DNA from: CAWFGS01 sp963815535
GTDB lineage: Bacteria > Pseudomonadota > Alphaproteobacteria > Sphingomonadales > Sphingomonadaceae
Reading direction: 5' to 3'
DNA: 64,000 nt
Assembly: GCA_963815535.1 (NCBI GenBank)
Contig: CAWFGS010000007.1
Span: 47,887-111,886 of the forward strand
The notes beneath the pieces were generated by a model. That model did not search any database and was not told where the DNA came from. It saw nothing but the letters and a program-made list of their open reading frames with translations. The position numbers and the translations under genes were made by a program. Positions 1 through 11,388 of this stretch are shown here, in pieces; positions within the stretch are counted from its first letter, which is position 1, and every line of letters begins with the position of its first letter.

Positions 1-1
1 T

Positions 2-241
2 GCCGATGCCAATGGCGGCGATGGCCGGAGCGCAGCGCAGCCGGTCAAATCCGCAATGCCCGCCAATGTCGATTCGATCGACGATCTGCGCGGCGCGGTG
101 GACCGGCACGAACGCACCATCGTCGAACATGCGCTGGGCCGACACCGCTGGAACCAGCGCCAGACGGCCAAGGCGCTGGGGCTAAGTTACGATCAGCTGC
201 GTCATTGCATCAAGAAGCACGGCTTGAGCGATCAGGCGTGA
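2..241 (+). CDS. pspF: C-terminal end of a PspF-like sigma-54 activator (partial)
   Basis: The reading frame is open from the left edge, so only about the last 79 residues are present. The tail carries a Fis-type helix-turn-helix: an alanine/leucine-rich helix (QTAKALGLSYDQLR) followed by a short basic end (KKHGL). This arrangement closely resembles the C terminus of PspF, the sigma-54 enhancer-binding activator of the phage-shock response, and it would bind upstream activating sequences. The AAA+ ATPase domain lies outside the window. Other NtrC-family regulators without a receiver domain remain possible. It sits upstream of rimP in the same orientation with a gap of about 140 bp, so it is probably a separate transcription unit. 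Confidence 0.7.
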   Translation, partial: ADANGGDGRSAAQPVKSAMPANVDSIDDLRGAVDRHERTIVEHALGRHRWNQRQTAKALGLSYDQLRHCIKKHGLSDQA

Positions 242-379
242 GCGGGACGGCAACCGCGCTTGCACTTTTGCCCGACACCCTCTATCTGACCGGCATCCCG
301 ACATTGTGAATGCAAGTCTGGCTGGCGCTTCGGGGCCGGCCCCGTTCACTCTGTCGCAACCGATTGCTATGGAGTATCG

Positions 380-952
380 ATGGCCGATCTGGCACGCCTG
401 ACCGAACTGATCGAACCCGAAGCCGCCGCTTTGGGTTTCGAACTGGTGCGCGTGAAGATCATGAGTTCCGAAGCGGGCGACGGCGCGCAGGCGTTGCAGA
501 TCATGGCGGAAGACCCCGCGACGGGACAGCTGGTGATCGAGCAATGCGCCGCCCTGTCGCGCCGCGTGTCCGACCGGCTGGACGCGCTGGAGGAAGCGGG
601 CGACGATCCGCTGCCCGGATCCTACCACCTCGAAGTCAGCAGCCCCGGCATCGACCGTCCGTTGACCCGCGCGAAGGATTACACGCAATGGGCGGGGCAC
701 GAGGTCAAGATCGCGCTTGCCGAAAAGCTGGATGGTCAGCGCAACATCCGCGGCAAATTGGTCGGTCTGAACGATGGCGGCGATGCTGCGATCGTCGAGG
801 ACAATAAGGGCAAGCGGGTGGACGTTCCGCTCGCCAGCGTTCATTCGGCCAAGTTGATCCTGACGGATGCATTGATCGCCGCAACCAAACCGATCGATAC
901 GGCCGGCGTCGAAGATATTGTAGAAATCGAAGAAGAGAAGGCTGAAGACTGA
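380..952 (+). CDS. rimP: Ribosome maturation factor RimP
   Basis: This 190-aa cytoplasmic protein is needed for late maturation of the 30S subunit. The N-terminal half contains the family pattern around LEVSSPGIDRPL at about residues 92-103, followed by the Sm-like C-terminal domain (residues about 105-165). The tail is rich in acidic residues (IVEIEEEKAED). The start ATG at 380 is preceded by a GGAG box. The TGA overlaps the nusA ATG by one base, which indicates translational coupling. The position directly before nusA is the classical one in proteobacteria. Confidence 0.95.
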   Translation: MADLARLTELIEPEAAALGFELVRVKIMSSEAGDGAQALQIMAEDPATGQLVIEQCAALSRRVSDRLDALEEAGDDPLPGSYHLEVSSPGIDRPLTRAKDYTQWAGHEVKIALAEKLDGQRNIRGKLVGLNDGGDAAIVEDNKGKRVDVPLASVHSAKLILTDALIAATKPIDTAGVEDIVEIEEEKAED

Positions 953-2616
953 TGGCCACTGCTATTTCCGCGAACAAGGCTGAACTGCTCGCGATCGCGA
1001 CCTCCGTCGCATCCGAAAAGATGATCGACAAGGCCATCGTGATCGAAGCGATGGAAGAAGCGATCCAGAAATCCGCGCGCAACCGTTACGGCGCGGAAAA
1101 CGACATCCGCGCCAAGCTGGACCCGCAATCGGGCGATTTGCGCCTGTGGCGCGTGGTCGAGGTGGTCGAGGAAGTGGAGGATTACTTCAAGCAGGTCGAT
1201 CTCGCCGCCGCGCAGAAACTGGAAGAGGGCGCGGCTATCGGCGACTTCATCGTCGATCCGCTGCCCCCGGTCGATCTGGGCCGCATCGACGCGCAGAGTG
1301 CGAAGCAGGTCATTTTCCAGAAGGTCCGCGATGCCGAACGCGAACGCCAGTTCGAAGAGTTCAAGGACCGCACCGACGAAGTCATCACCGGCGTCATCAA
1401 ATCGGTCGAATTCGGCCACGTCATCGTCAATCTGGGCCGCGCGGAAGGCGTCATCCGCCGCGATCAGCAGATCCCGCGCGAAGCGGTCCGTGTCGGCGAA
1501 CGTATTCGCGCGCTGATCACGAAGGTGGAACGCAACAATCGCGGCCCGCAGATCTATCTCAGCCGCGCGCATCCCGATTTCATGCGGAAACTGTTCGCGC
1601 AGGAAGTGCCCGAAATCTACGACGGGATCATCGAGATCAAGGCCGCCGCGCGCGATCCGGGCAGCCGGGCGAAAATCGGCGTCATCAGCCATGACAGCAG
1701 CATCGACCCCGTGGGCGCATGCGTCGGCATGAAGGGTTCCAGAGTTCAGGCCGTGGTGCAGGAATTGCAGGGCGAGAAGATCGACATCATTCCCTGGTCC
1801 GAAGACACGGCGACGTTCGTGGTCAACGGCTTGCAGCCGGCCACGGTGGCACGCGTGGTTCTGGACGAGGACGAAGGGCGCATCGAAGTGGTCGTGCCCG
1901 ACGATCAGCTGTCGCTCGCCATCGGTCGCCGCGGCCAGAACGTCCGTCTCGCCAGCCAGCTGACCGGTCATCAGATCGACATCATGACCGAAGAGGAATC
2001 GAGCGTTAAGCGGCAGAAGGAATTTTCCGAACGCTCCAAACTGTTCGAAGAAGAACTGGACGTCGACGAAACCCTGTCGCAGCTGCTGGTTGCCGAAGGG
2101 TTCACCGAACTGGACGAAGTCGCCTATGTCGAACTGGCCGAACTGGCCGCGATCGAAGGGTTCGACGAAGATCTGGCCGGCGAATTGCAAAGCCGCGCGG
2201 TCGAGGCGATCGAACGGCACGAGGCGATCGCCCGTACCGAACGCCAGGAAATGGGCGTCGAGGACGATCTGGCGGAAATGCCGCATCTGACCGAACAGAT
2301 GCTGGTCGTGCTGGGCCGCGCCGGAATCAAGACCCTGGACGATCTGGCCGATCTGGCGACGGACGAACTGATCGCGAAGAAGCGCGATGCGCCCCGCCGC
2401 CGCCAGCCGACCGTGTCCGAAGGTCCGCGCTTGAAAGAGGACGTGCAGCCCAAACGCGCCGAAGACAAGGGCGGCGTTCTGGGCGAATACGGCCTGAGCG
2501 AAGAGCAGGGCAACGAAATCATCATGGCCGCGCGCGCGCACTGGTTCGAAGACGAGGACGTTCCGGCAACGGAACCCGACACACAGGAGGCCGCCGATGC
2601 GGACTCCCCACAATGA
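952..2616 (+). CDS. nusA: Transcription termination/antitermination factor NusA
   Basis: The 554-aa product binds RNA polymerase and nascent RNA and modulates pausing, termination and antitermination. Visible modules are an N-terminal RNAP-binding domain (about 1-130), an S1 domain (about 135-205), and two KH domains with GMKG (about residue 258) and the GRRGQN loop (about residue 325). An acidic C-terminal region with helix-hairpin-helix-like repeats (LVVLGRAGIKTLDDLADLA) follows. The length matches alphaproteobacterial NusA. It starts inside the rimP stop and its last 20 bases overlap the next gene, so the operon is tightly coupled. Confidence 0.96.
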   Translation: MATAISANKAELLAIATSVASEKMIDKAIVIEAMEEAIQKSARNRYGAENDIRAKLDPQSGDLRLWRVVEVVEEVEDYFKQVDLAAAQKLEEGAAIGDFIVDPLPPVDLGRIDAQSAKQVIFQKVRDAERERQFEEFKDRTDEVITGVIKSVEFGHVIVNLGRAEGVIRRDQQIPREAVRVGERIRALITKVERNNRGPQIYLSRAHPDFMRKLFAQEVPEIYDGIIEIKAAARDPGSRAKIGVISHDSSIDPVGACVGMKGSRVQAVVQELQGEKIDIIPWSEDTATFVVNGLQPATVARVVLDEDEGRIEVVVPDDQLSLAIGRRGQNVRLASQLTGHQIDIMTEEESSVKRQKEFSERSKLFEEELDVDETLSQLLVAEGFTELDEVAYVELAELAAIEGFDEDLAGELQSRAVEAIERHEAIARTERQEMGVEDDLAEMPHLTEQMLVVLGRAGIKTLDDLADLATDELIAKKRDAPRRRQPTVSEGPRLKEDVQPKRAEDKGGVLGEYGLSEEQGNEIIMAARAHWFEDEDVPATEPDTQEAADADSPQ

Positions 2617-3376
2617 GCCTGTAAGCTCCGACATCGTGGCCCCTGTGTCGGCCCCCGAAACGGGGTCCGATGGCACACGTCCGCCCAAACCCCGCCGCAA
2701 AGCTGTGCCCGAACGGCGCTGTATCCTGACCGGCGCGGTCGCAGCGCGCGACGGTCTGTTGCGGCTGGCGCTATCCCCCGACGGTGTCGTCCTGCCCGAT
2801 CCGCTGGCGAAGGCGCCGGGGCGTGGCGCATGGATCGGGGTAACGCGCGCCGAACTCGAAATGGCGATGGCCAATGGGAAGCTGCGCGGCGGGCTGGCGC
2901 GGGCGCATAAGGGCGCATCGCTGACGATACCTGCCGATCTGCCTACGCTCATCGATCAGGCGCTGGAACGCATCGCTCTCAACCGTTTGGGCATCGAAAT
3001 GCGCGGCGGCATGATCCTGATGGGGTCTGACAAGATTGCGGAAAAGGCCCGGTCCGGACGTATATCGCTGTTGATGCATGCGGTGGATGCGGGCGAAGAC
3101 GGCACGAAAAAGCTCGATCAGGCATGGCGCGTCGGGCGCGATGCGGAAGGGTCCGGCGCGCGCGGCATCGTCTTGCCACTGGACCGCGCGGCGCTGTCTA
3201 TGGCATTGGGGCGCGACAATGTCGTCCACCTTGCCGTGGCCGACCGGGCGGCAGCGGCGCGGATATCGCAAGCCGTGTCGCGTCTGACAGATTACCGGGG
3301 CGCCGATGGCGCTTCATCCAAGAACACACGGGACGATGCGAACACGCGCGCGCATCCCGATGAACTGAACGCGTGA
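2597..3376 (+). CDS. YlxR-family nucleic-acid-binding protein with extra C-terminal domain
   Basis: This 259-aa protein lies between nusA and infB, the conserved place for YlxR (DUF448). Residues about 35-110 show the YlxR core: the RRCILTG start, the LLRLALSPDG strand and the basic GRGAWIG loop. The second half (about 130-235) resembles the L7Ae-like RNA-binding domain fused to YlxR in alphaproteobacteria. Its role is unproven here but the family binds RNA and affects transcription. It overlaps nusA by 20 bp and is followed after 16 bp by infB. The last 25 residues look disordered. Confidence 0.85.
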   Translation: MRTPHNEPVSSDIVAPVSAPETGSDGTRPPKPRRKAVPERRCILTGAVAARDGLLRLALSPDGVVLPDPLAKAPGRGAWIGVTRAELEMAMANGKLRGGLARAHKGASLTIPADLPTLIDQALERIALNRLGIEMRGGMILMGSDKIAEKARSGRISLLMHAVDAGEDGTKKLDQAWRVGRDAEGSGARGIVLPLDRAALSMALGRDNVVHLAVADRAAAARISQAVSRLTDYRGADGASSKNTRDDANTRAHPDELNA

Positions 3377-3392
3377 AGGAATACCGGTTTTT

Positions 3393-6036
<2,644 letters not shown>

Positions 6037-6057
6037 GTTCGCGCTCAAACGTTTGCT

Positions 6058-6603
6058 ATGTCCCGGTCCGTCGCCTTTCTCGGCAGCATCAACGTCGGCG
6101 GCAATCGCTTGCTGATGGTCGATCTGCGCGAAGCGTTGGAGCGTGAGGATTTCGCGAATGTCGAAACCGTGGCGGCCAGCGGAAACGTGCTGTTCGATCA
6201 CGTTCCGACGCCGTCCGACGGGCTGGCGGAAAAGATCGCCTGGATCTTGCGGGAGGAGTTCGCGATCGACAGTCTGGTCGTCGTGAAGACGCGCGACGAA
6301 CTGGCAGCTGTAATCGCTGACAATCCCTTCGCAGCCAGCGGCAATCCGGCCAACGTCCACACGATGTTCCTCAGCGAAGATCCGGGTGCATTTCAGATGA
6401 AGGCGTTGACGATGGACCATGCAGGGCGGGGCAACGAACGCATCGCCGCCGGGCCTTGCGCGCTGCATATCGATTATGTCGATGGGGTTGCGCGCAGCCG
6501 ACTGACCGGGGATTTCATCGCCCGCCGCCTTGGCATCGCGGGCACGGCGCGCAATATGAAAAGCATGACGCGCATCCTTGCCAAGATGGAAGAGCCGAAC
6601 TGA
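6058..6603 (+). CDS. DUF1697 family protein
   Basis: A 181-aa protein of the DUF1697 family, recognised by the N-terminal VAFLGSINVGGN segment and the later pattern FLSEDP...RSRLT. The biochemical function of the family is not known. It starts 21 bp after infB and its TGA overlaps the rbfA ATG (TGATG), so it is co-transcribed with the translation operon. This insertion between infB and rbfA is not universal. No signal peptide or membrane segment is visible, so it is probably cytoplasmic. Confidence 0.85.
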   Translation: MSRSVAFLGSINVGGNRLLMVDLREALEREDFANVETVAASGNVLFDHVPTPSDGLAEKIAWILREEFAIDSLVVVKTRDELAAVIADNPFAASGNPANVHTMFLSEDPGAFQMKALTMDHAGRGNERIAAGPCALHIDYVDGVARSRLTGDFIARRLGIAGTARNMKSMTRILAKMEEPN

Positions 6604-7025
6604 TGGTCGTTCGCAGAACCGATGGGCATACCCGCGAACAGCAGACGGTGCGGGTGTTGAAAGTGGGCGAGCGCGTGCGCCATATCCTGTCCGAACTGCT
6701 GTCGCGCGGCGAAGTGCACGATGAAACGCTGACCGCAACCACCGTCAGCGTGACGGAGGTTCGCATGTCCCCCGATCTGCGAATGGCGAAAGTCTATGTG
6801 AAACCTCTGCTCGGCAATGCGGAGGACGCGGTGGTGCAGGCGTTGCGGCACAACACCGCCTATTTCCAGCGTGAGGTCGCCAAACGGCTCGGCCTGAAAT
6901 CCGCGCCCAGGCTGCAATTCAAACCCGACGAAAGTTTCGACGAGGCGGCGCGGATCGAAAAGCTGCTGAACGATCCCTTGGTCGCGCGCGATCTGGATGA
7001 TGGAGACGCGGGTCGGGGCGACTGA
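6603..7025 (+). CDS. rbfA: Ribosome-binding factor A
   Basis: The 140-aa product helps mature the 5' end of 16S rRNA and cold adaptation by binding 30S precursors. The KH-like fold is seen from GERVRHILSELL through the conserved SVTEVRMSPDLRMAKVYV strand to the RLGLKSAPRLQF segment. The ATG at 6603 is chosen because it overlaps the upstream stop as TGATG and begins just before the basic N terminus. Its own stop overlaps the following tdk ATG in the same manner. RbfA is a standard partner of infB and truB. Confidence 0.93.
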   Translation: MVVRRTDGHTREQQTVRVLKVGERVRHILSELLSRGEVHDETLTATTVSVTEVRMSPDLRMAKVYVKPLLGNAEDAVVQALRHNTAYFQREVAKRLGLKSAPRLQFKPDESFDEAARIEKLLNDPLVARDLDDGDAGRGD

Positions 7026-7603
7026 TGGCCAAGCTGTACTTCTACTATGCCAGCATGAATGCCGGCAAATCGACCACATTGCTGCAGGCGGATTTCAACT
7101 ATCGCGAACGGGGCATGGCGACGATGCTGTGGACGGCGGCGCTGGATGACAGGGTCGGCGAACAGGCCATCGAAAGCCGTATCGGGCTGGGCGCGAACGC
7201 GCACCGGTTCGGGCCGGATACCGATCTGACCCATGCCGTCGCGCAAGCCCACGCCGCCGACGCTCTCGCCTGCGTTCTGGTGGACGAGGCGCAGTTCCTG
7301 ACCACGCAGCAAGTGTGGCAATGCGCGCATATCGCGGACGAGCTCGGCATTCCCGTCCTGTGCTACGGCTTGCGGACGGATTTCGTCGGCGCGCTGTTTC
7401 CCGGTTCCGCCGCGCTGTTGGGCATTGCCGATGCATTGGTCGAATTGAAAGCGGTGTGCCATTGCGGTCGCAAGGCGAGCATGAACCTGCGCGTCGATGC
7501 CGATGGCCGGTCCGTGTCGGACGGCGCGCAAACGGAAATCGGCGGCAACGACCGCTATGTCGCGTTATGCCGCAAACATTTCGTGCGGACATTGGCGCGG
7601 TAA
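7025..7603 (+). CDS. tdk: Thymidine kinase
   Basis: A 192-aa type II thymidine kinase that phosphorylates thymidine to dTMP in the salvage pathway. The P-loop is MNAGKST at about residues 11-17, the Walker B-like DEAQF lies near residue 88, and a zinc-binding lasso domain is indicated by CHCG and the late VALCRKH motif. It is coupled to rbfA by a one-base stop/start overlap. Its presence inside the infB-truB interval is a lineage-specific insertion. The length is typical for the family. Confidence 0.93.
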   Translation: MAKLYFYYASMNAGKSTTLLQADFNYRERGMATMLWTAALDDRVGEQAIESRIGLGANAHRFGPDTDLTHAVAQAHAADALACVLVDEAQFLTTQQVWQCAHIADELGIPVLCYGLRTDFVGALFPGSAALLGIADALVELKAVCHCGRKASMNLRVDADGRSVSDGAQTEIGGNDRYVALCRKHFVRTLAR

Positions 7604-7651
7604 CGCACCGGCGCGCTTGGTGATGCGCGCCGGGCGTCCTATCTACCCACG

Positions 7652-8336
7652 ATGACCGAAACCCTGTTACTCGCCGCGCTGGTGATCCCGTGCCTGATGG
7701 TCGCCATCGTCTTTCACGAGGTGTCGCATGGCTACGCCGCGCTGGCGCTGGGCGATACGACCGCGACGCGACCAGCGGCGGTTGAGCCTCAATCCGATAC
7801 GCCATGCGGACCTCGTCGGCACGCTGATCGTGCCGCTGGGGCTTTGGCTGGTCGGTGGACCGATCTTCGGCTGGGCGAAGCCGGTTCCCGTGCGCCGCGA
7901 TCGGCTGGACAATCCGCGTTACGGCATGATGGCAGTCGCCGCCGCCGGGCCGGTCAGCAATCTGGTGCTGGCGACCATCGGCGCGGTGGCCCTGGGCCTG
8001 ATCGTCGGTTTCGCGCCGGAGCCGTTGGTGGGCGGGTTCCACATGCTGGCGCAGGCGATGCAGGTGTTCATCCTGATCAACATCTTTCTGGCGCTGTTCA
8101 ACCTGTTGCCGATCCCGCCTTTCGATGGGTCGCATATATTGGAGGGGTTGCTGCCCCGGTCGATGGCCCGGCATTTCGCGCAGTTTCAGAAGGTCGGCAT
8201 TCTGTTCATCATCGCCCTGGTCGCGCTGACCTGGATCGCACCTGAAAGCGGTATCATCGCCAATGTCGTGCTGCCGCCCGTCGAATGGACTTTCACACAG
8301 TTTGCGAAGCTGGCCGATTTCGTCGCCGGGTATTGA
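7652..8336 (+). CDS. Site-2 protease family (M50) membrane metalloprotease, frameshifted
   Basis: Two overlapping frames together encode one M50 intramembrane protease. The first frame has the membrane segment and zinc motif HEVSHG. The second continues with RRLSLNPIRHADLVGT, a central hydrophobic region, and the third-ligand motif NLLPIPPFDG. Deleting one base near 7766 restores a 227-aa protein of normal length with at least four membrane spans. The substrate is unknown; it is a small site-2-protease homolog without a PDZ domain, not RseP itself. It follows tdk after 48 bp and is convergent with glpD. Confidence 0.88.
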
Positions 8337-8343
8337 AACCGGT

Positions 8344-9844
8344 TCAGGTCGCAGTGGCCGGGACGTGGAACCTTGCCTGCAAGCGCTGCGCGTTGTTCGG
8401 GTGTCATATGCAGTCCCAGCTTGCTGCGCCGCCATAGAATGTCGTCGGCGGTGGTCGCGAATTCATGCGCGATCAGATAGGCGACCTCTATCTCGGTCAA
8501 ACCGGCGCCGTAATCCGCACCCAGATCCGCCATCGACCCGGCCCCCGCCAGCAATTCTTCGATGTCGGTTCCGTAGGCCCGGCACCAGCGATGGACGAGG
8601 TCCGGCGCGGCCCAGCCATACCGGTCCCGCATCGCCGCGACGAAGGCGTCGAACCCGTCACCGGAATGTCGCCGCCGGGCAGGGCGGCCCCCTTCGTCCA
8701 CGGGCGCATCGGCCACCACGCCGATCTTCGCCAGCTTCGCCAGCGCGTGTTCGGCCAGCTTGCGATAGGTGGTGATCTTGCCGCCGAAGATGGACAGGAT
8801 CGGCGCGCCGCCCGGCGGGTCGTCCAGTTCGAACACGTAATCGCGCGTGACGGTGGAATTGTCCTGCGACCGGTCGTCGTAAAGCGGGCGCACCCCGGAA
8901 TAGGACCAGACGGCATCGGCGGGCCGCACGTCGCGCGCCAGATATTCGTTCACGGCATCGCAGATATAGTCGGCCTCTGTATCGGATATCGCAATGTCGT
9001 CCGGGTCGCCGGAAAATGCGACATCGGTCGTGCCGACCAGCGTGAACTCGTGTTCGTAAGGGATCGCGAACACGATCCGGCCGTCGCCGTTCTGAAAGAT
9101 GTAGCAATGGTCGCCATCATACAGCTTGCGAAAAACCAGATGGCTTCCCTTGACCAGCCGCAGGTTTTCGTGCGGCTTCGTCCGGTCCGCGTGACCCAGA
9201 ACGCCATCGACCCACGGCCCGGCGGCGTTGACGGTGGCGCTGGCGGTCACGACCTCTTCGCCGTTCGGACCCGCCAGCGTCGCCCGCCACATTGCGCCGT
9301 CGCGCGCCAATGCGGTGCAGCGCGTGCGGACGCGAATATCGGCCCCCTTCGCCGACGCGTCGCGGGCGTTGAGCGCGACCAGCCGGGCATCCTCCACCCA
9401 GCAGTCCGAATATTCGAACCCCTTGACCAGCCGATCGTCCAGCACCGCCCCGTGCGGCGCGGTCCGCAGATCGACCGTGCGCGTCGGCGGCAGCAATTTG
9501 CGCCCGCCGATATGATCGTACATCAGCAGCCCCAGCCGCAGCAGCCATGCCGGGCGTAGACCGGTGTCGTGCGGCAGCACGAACCGCAGCGGCCAGATGA
9601 TATGGGGCGCCATCGCCAACAGACGTTCGCGTTCGATCAGGCTTTCGCGCACCAGCCGGAATTCGTAATGTTCGAGGTAGCGCAGGCCGCCATGCACCAG
9701 CTTCGTACTGGCGGAGGAGGTGTGGCTGGCCAGATCGTCCTTCTCGCACAGCATGACGCGTGCCCCGCGCCCCGCCGCATCGCGTGCGATGCCGACGCCG
9801 TTGATGCCGCCGCCGATCACCAGAATATCGTATTGCGTGTTCAT
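8344..9844 (-). CDS. glpD: Aerobic glycerol-3-phosphate dehydrogenase, 3' end frameshifted
   Basis: This FAD enzyme oxidises glycerol-3-phosphate to dihydroxyacetone phosphate and feeds electrons to the respiratory chain at the inner membrane. The N terminus shows the dinucleotide fold IGGGINGVGIARDAAGRG, then HTSSASTKLVHGGLRYLE and the later IFGGKITTYRKLAEHAL motif. The open frame runs on to 8186 through the antisense of the M50 gene. Skipping one base near 8388 gives a 499-aa protein ending in HVPATAT at 8344 with no overlap, which I prefer. The ATG at 9844 is 47 bp from the divergent truB start. Confidence 0.92.
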
Positions 9845-9891
9845 GCACTTTACGTTTGGCGTGGGGCGCGCCCTTTGGCTAGGGCGCAGGT

Positions 9892-10951
9892 GTGACGGAC
9901 ACCGCAAAACTGCCGCCCAACGGCTGGATCATTCTCGACAAACCGCATGGGCTGGGATCGACCCAGGCGGTCGCCGCAGTGAAACGCAATCTGCGCGATG
10001 CGGGTTATGCCAAGACGAAGGTCGGCCATGGCGGCACGCTGGACCCGCTGGCGCAAGGGGTGCTGCCGATCGCACTTGGGGGAAGCGACGAAGCTGGCCG
10101 GGCGGATGCTGGATGCCAGCAAGATCTATGAATTTACGGTGCAGTTCGGGGAGGAAACCAGCACGCTGGACAGCGAAGGGGAAATCGTCACCACGCAGCG
10201 ACCGCCGCCCGCCGATGCTGGCAGTGGCGGCGATCCTGCGAGCATTTCACTGGCGAAATCGAACAGGTTCCGCCGGCCTATTCCGCGATCAAGGTGGATG
10301 GCAAGCGCGCATACGACCGGGCGCGGGCGGGCGAGGATGTCGAACTGAAAACCCGGCAGGTGACGATCCATTCGCTGATCCTTCCCGGACCGGAAGGGGG
10401 CGAACCGGACAGGGCGGGGGGCGGCGCGGGCAGGTCGGGGCGTTCGCAGAATCTCGACAGCGCCTTCGCCACCACATCCGGTCGTCCCGACCCCTACGAT
10501 CCGGGCGCGCCGCTGGAATTGGCGGACAGCGTCACGCTGGTCGCGCATGTCAGCAAGGGGACGTATATTCGCAGCCTCGCCCGCGACATCGCGCGCGCAT
10601 TGGGCACGGTCGGGCACGTTACCTATCTGCGCCGTACGAAGGCCGGTCCCTTCGGCGAGGAACAGGCGATTTCGCTGGACAATCTGAACGCAATCGGTCA
10701 GGGCGCACCCCTAGCAGACGTAATATTGCCGCTGGAGGCGGGGCTGGACGACATCCCGGCTTTCCCCCTCACGTCCCAGCAGGCGATGGCGATCCGTCAG
10801 GGTCGCGTTCTCACCGGACAAGCCCAGCCAGACGGCCTCTATTGTGCGACGTTCGGGACGGTCACCGGTCGCGCTGGTGGAGCTTTCGGGCGGAACGACG
10901 ACAATCGTTCGCGGGTTCAACCTACCCGATGTCGCGGAGTATACGGAATGA
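9892..10951 (+). CDS. truB: tRNA pseudouridine(55) synthase TruB, several +1 frameshifts
   Basis: TruB makes pseudouridine 55 in the T loop of tRNAs. The GTG at 9892 starts MTDTAKLPPNGWIILDKP; the catalytic aspartate is in GHGGTLDPLAQGVLP. The protein then hops frame at about 10080 (a run of five G), 10221, 10246 and 10858. Removing one base at each site gives a continuous 351-aa protein, including VSKGTYIRSLARDIARALG and the C-terminal IVRGFNLPDVAEY. All four lesions are +1. The stop overlaps the rpsO ATG as ATGA, the normal operon arrangement. Sequencing error is the likely explanation. Confidence 0.93.
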
Positions 10952-11218
10952 CGATTACTGCAGAACGCAAACAGGAAGTGATCAAGGAATACGGCCAGGC
11001 CGATGGCGACACCGGTTCCCCCGAAGTCCAGGTCGCGATCCTGACCGAACGCATCCGCAACCTGACCGACCATTTCAAATCCAATCACAAGGACAATCAT
11101 TCGCGGCGCGGCCTGCTGATGATGGTCAACCGCCGTCGCAGCCTGCTCGCCTATTTGAAAAAGGTCGATGTGCAGCCGCTACAACGAATTGATCCAGAAA
11201 CTGGGTCTGCGTAAATAA
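10948..11218 (+). CDS. rpsO: 30S ribosomal protein S15, C-terminal frameshift
   Basis: S15 binds the central domain of 16S rRNA. The protein begins MTITAERKQEVIKEYG and shows the family core DTGSPEVQVAILTERI and HSRRGLLMMVNRRRSLL. After DVQ the frame is lost. Removing one C near 11176 restores the canonical ending RYNELIQKLGLRK and an 89-aa product, the exact family length. Because S15 is almost invariable, this is a strong indicator of a base insertion in the assembly. It is coupled to truB and followed by the pnp leader. Confidence 0.95.
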
Positions 11219-11229
11219 CGATATACGTG

Positions 11230-11340
11230 GGGCGGCGCCGGAAACGGGCCGCCCTTCGCTTATGGGCATACCCGCATCCGGCGGGATGCCCGTGGGACGA
11301 TAACAGTCCCAAGCCGGTTCGGGCCGGAAACCCCGAAAAC
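11230..11340 (+). promoter_or_regulatory. rpsO-pnp intergenic leader with several hairpins
   Basis: The 170-bp gap between rpsO and pnp holds a series of inverted repeats. A GGGCGGC/GCCGCCC stem lies at 11230-11254, followed by a weak T-rich stretch (possible rpsO terminator). Others are GCATCC/GGATGC at 11274-11289, GGGAC/GTCCC at 11294-11310 and a CCGG stem near 11314-11327. In enterobacteria the pnp leader is cut by RNase III and is the site of PNPase autoregulation. A similar role here is inferred from position only. Confidence 0.5.
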
Positions 11341-11388
11341 AAGAAGGCCCCGCCCATGCATTCGGCCGGCGGGTCATAAGGAAAACAT

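Noticed and set aside
841..2952. A 703-codon minus-strand open frame opposite nusA
   Set aside because: It is the antisense shadow of a GC-rich conserved gene. The encoded sequence is low-complexity in H/F/D/R and matches no family.
8186..8343. Extension of GlpD to 8186
   Set aside because: The extra 50 residues are the antisense of the M50 gene. A one-base correction gives a natural stop at 8344.
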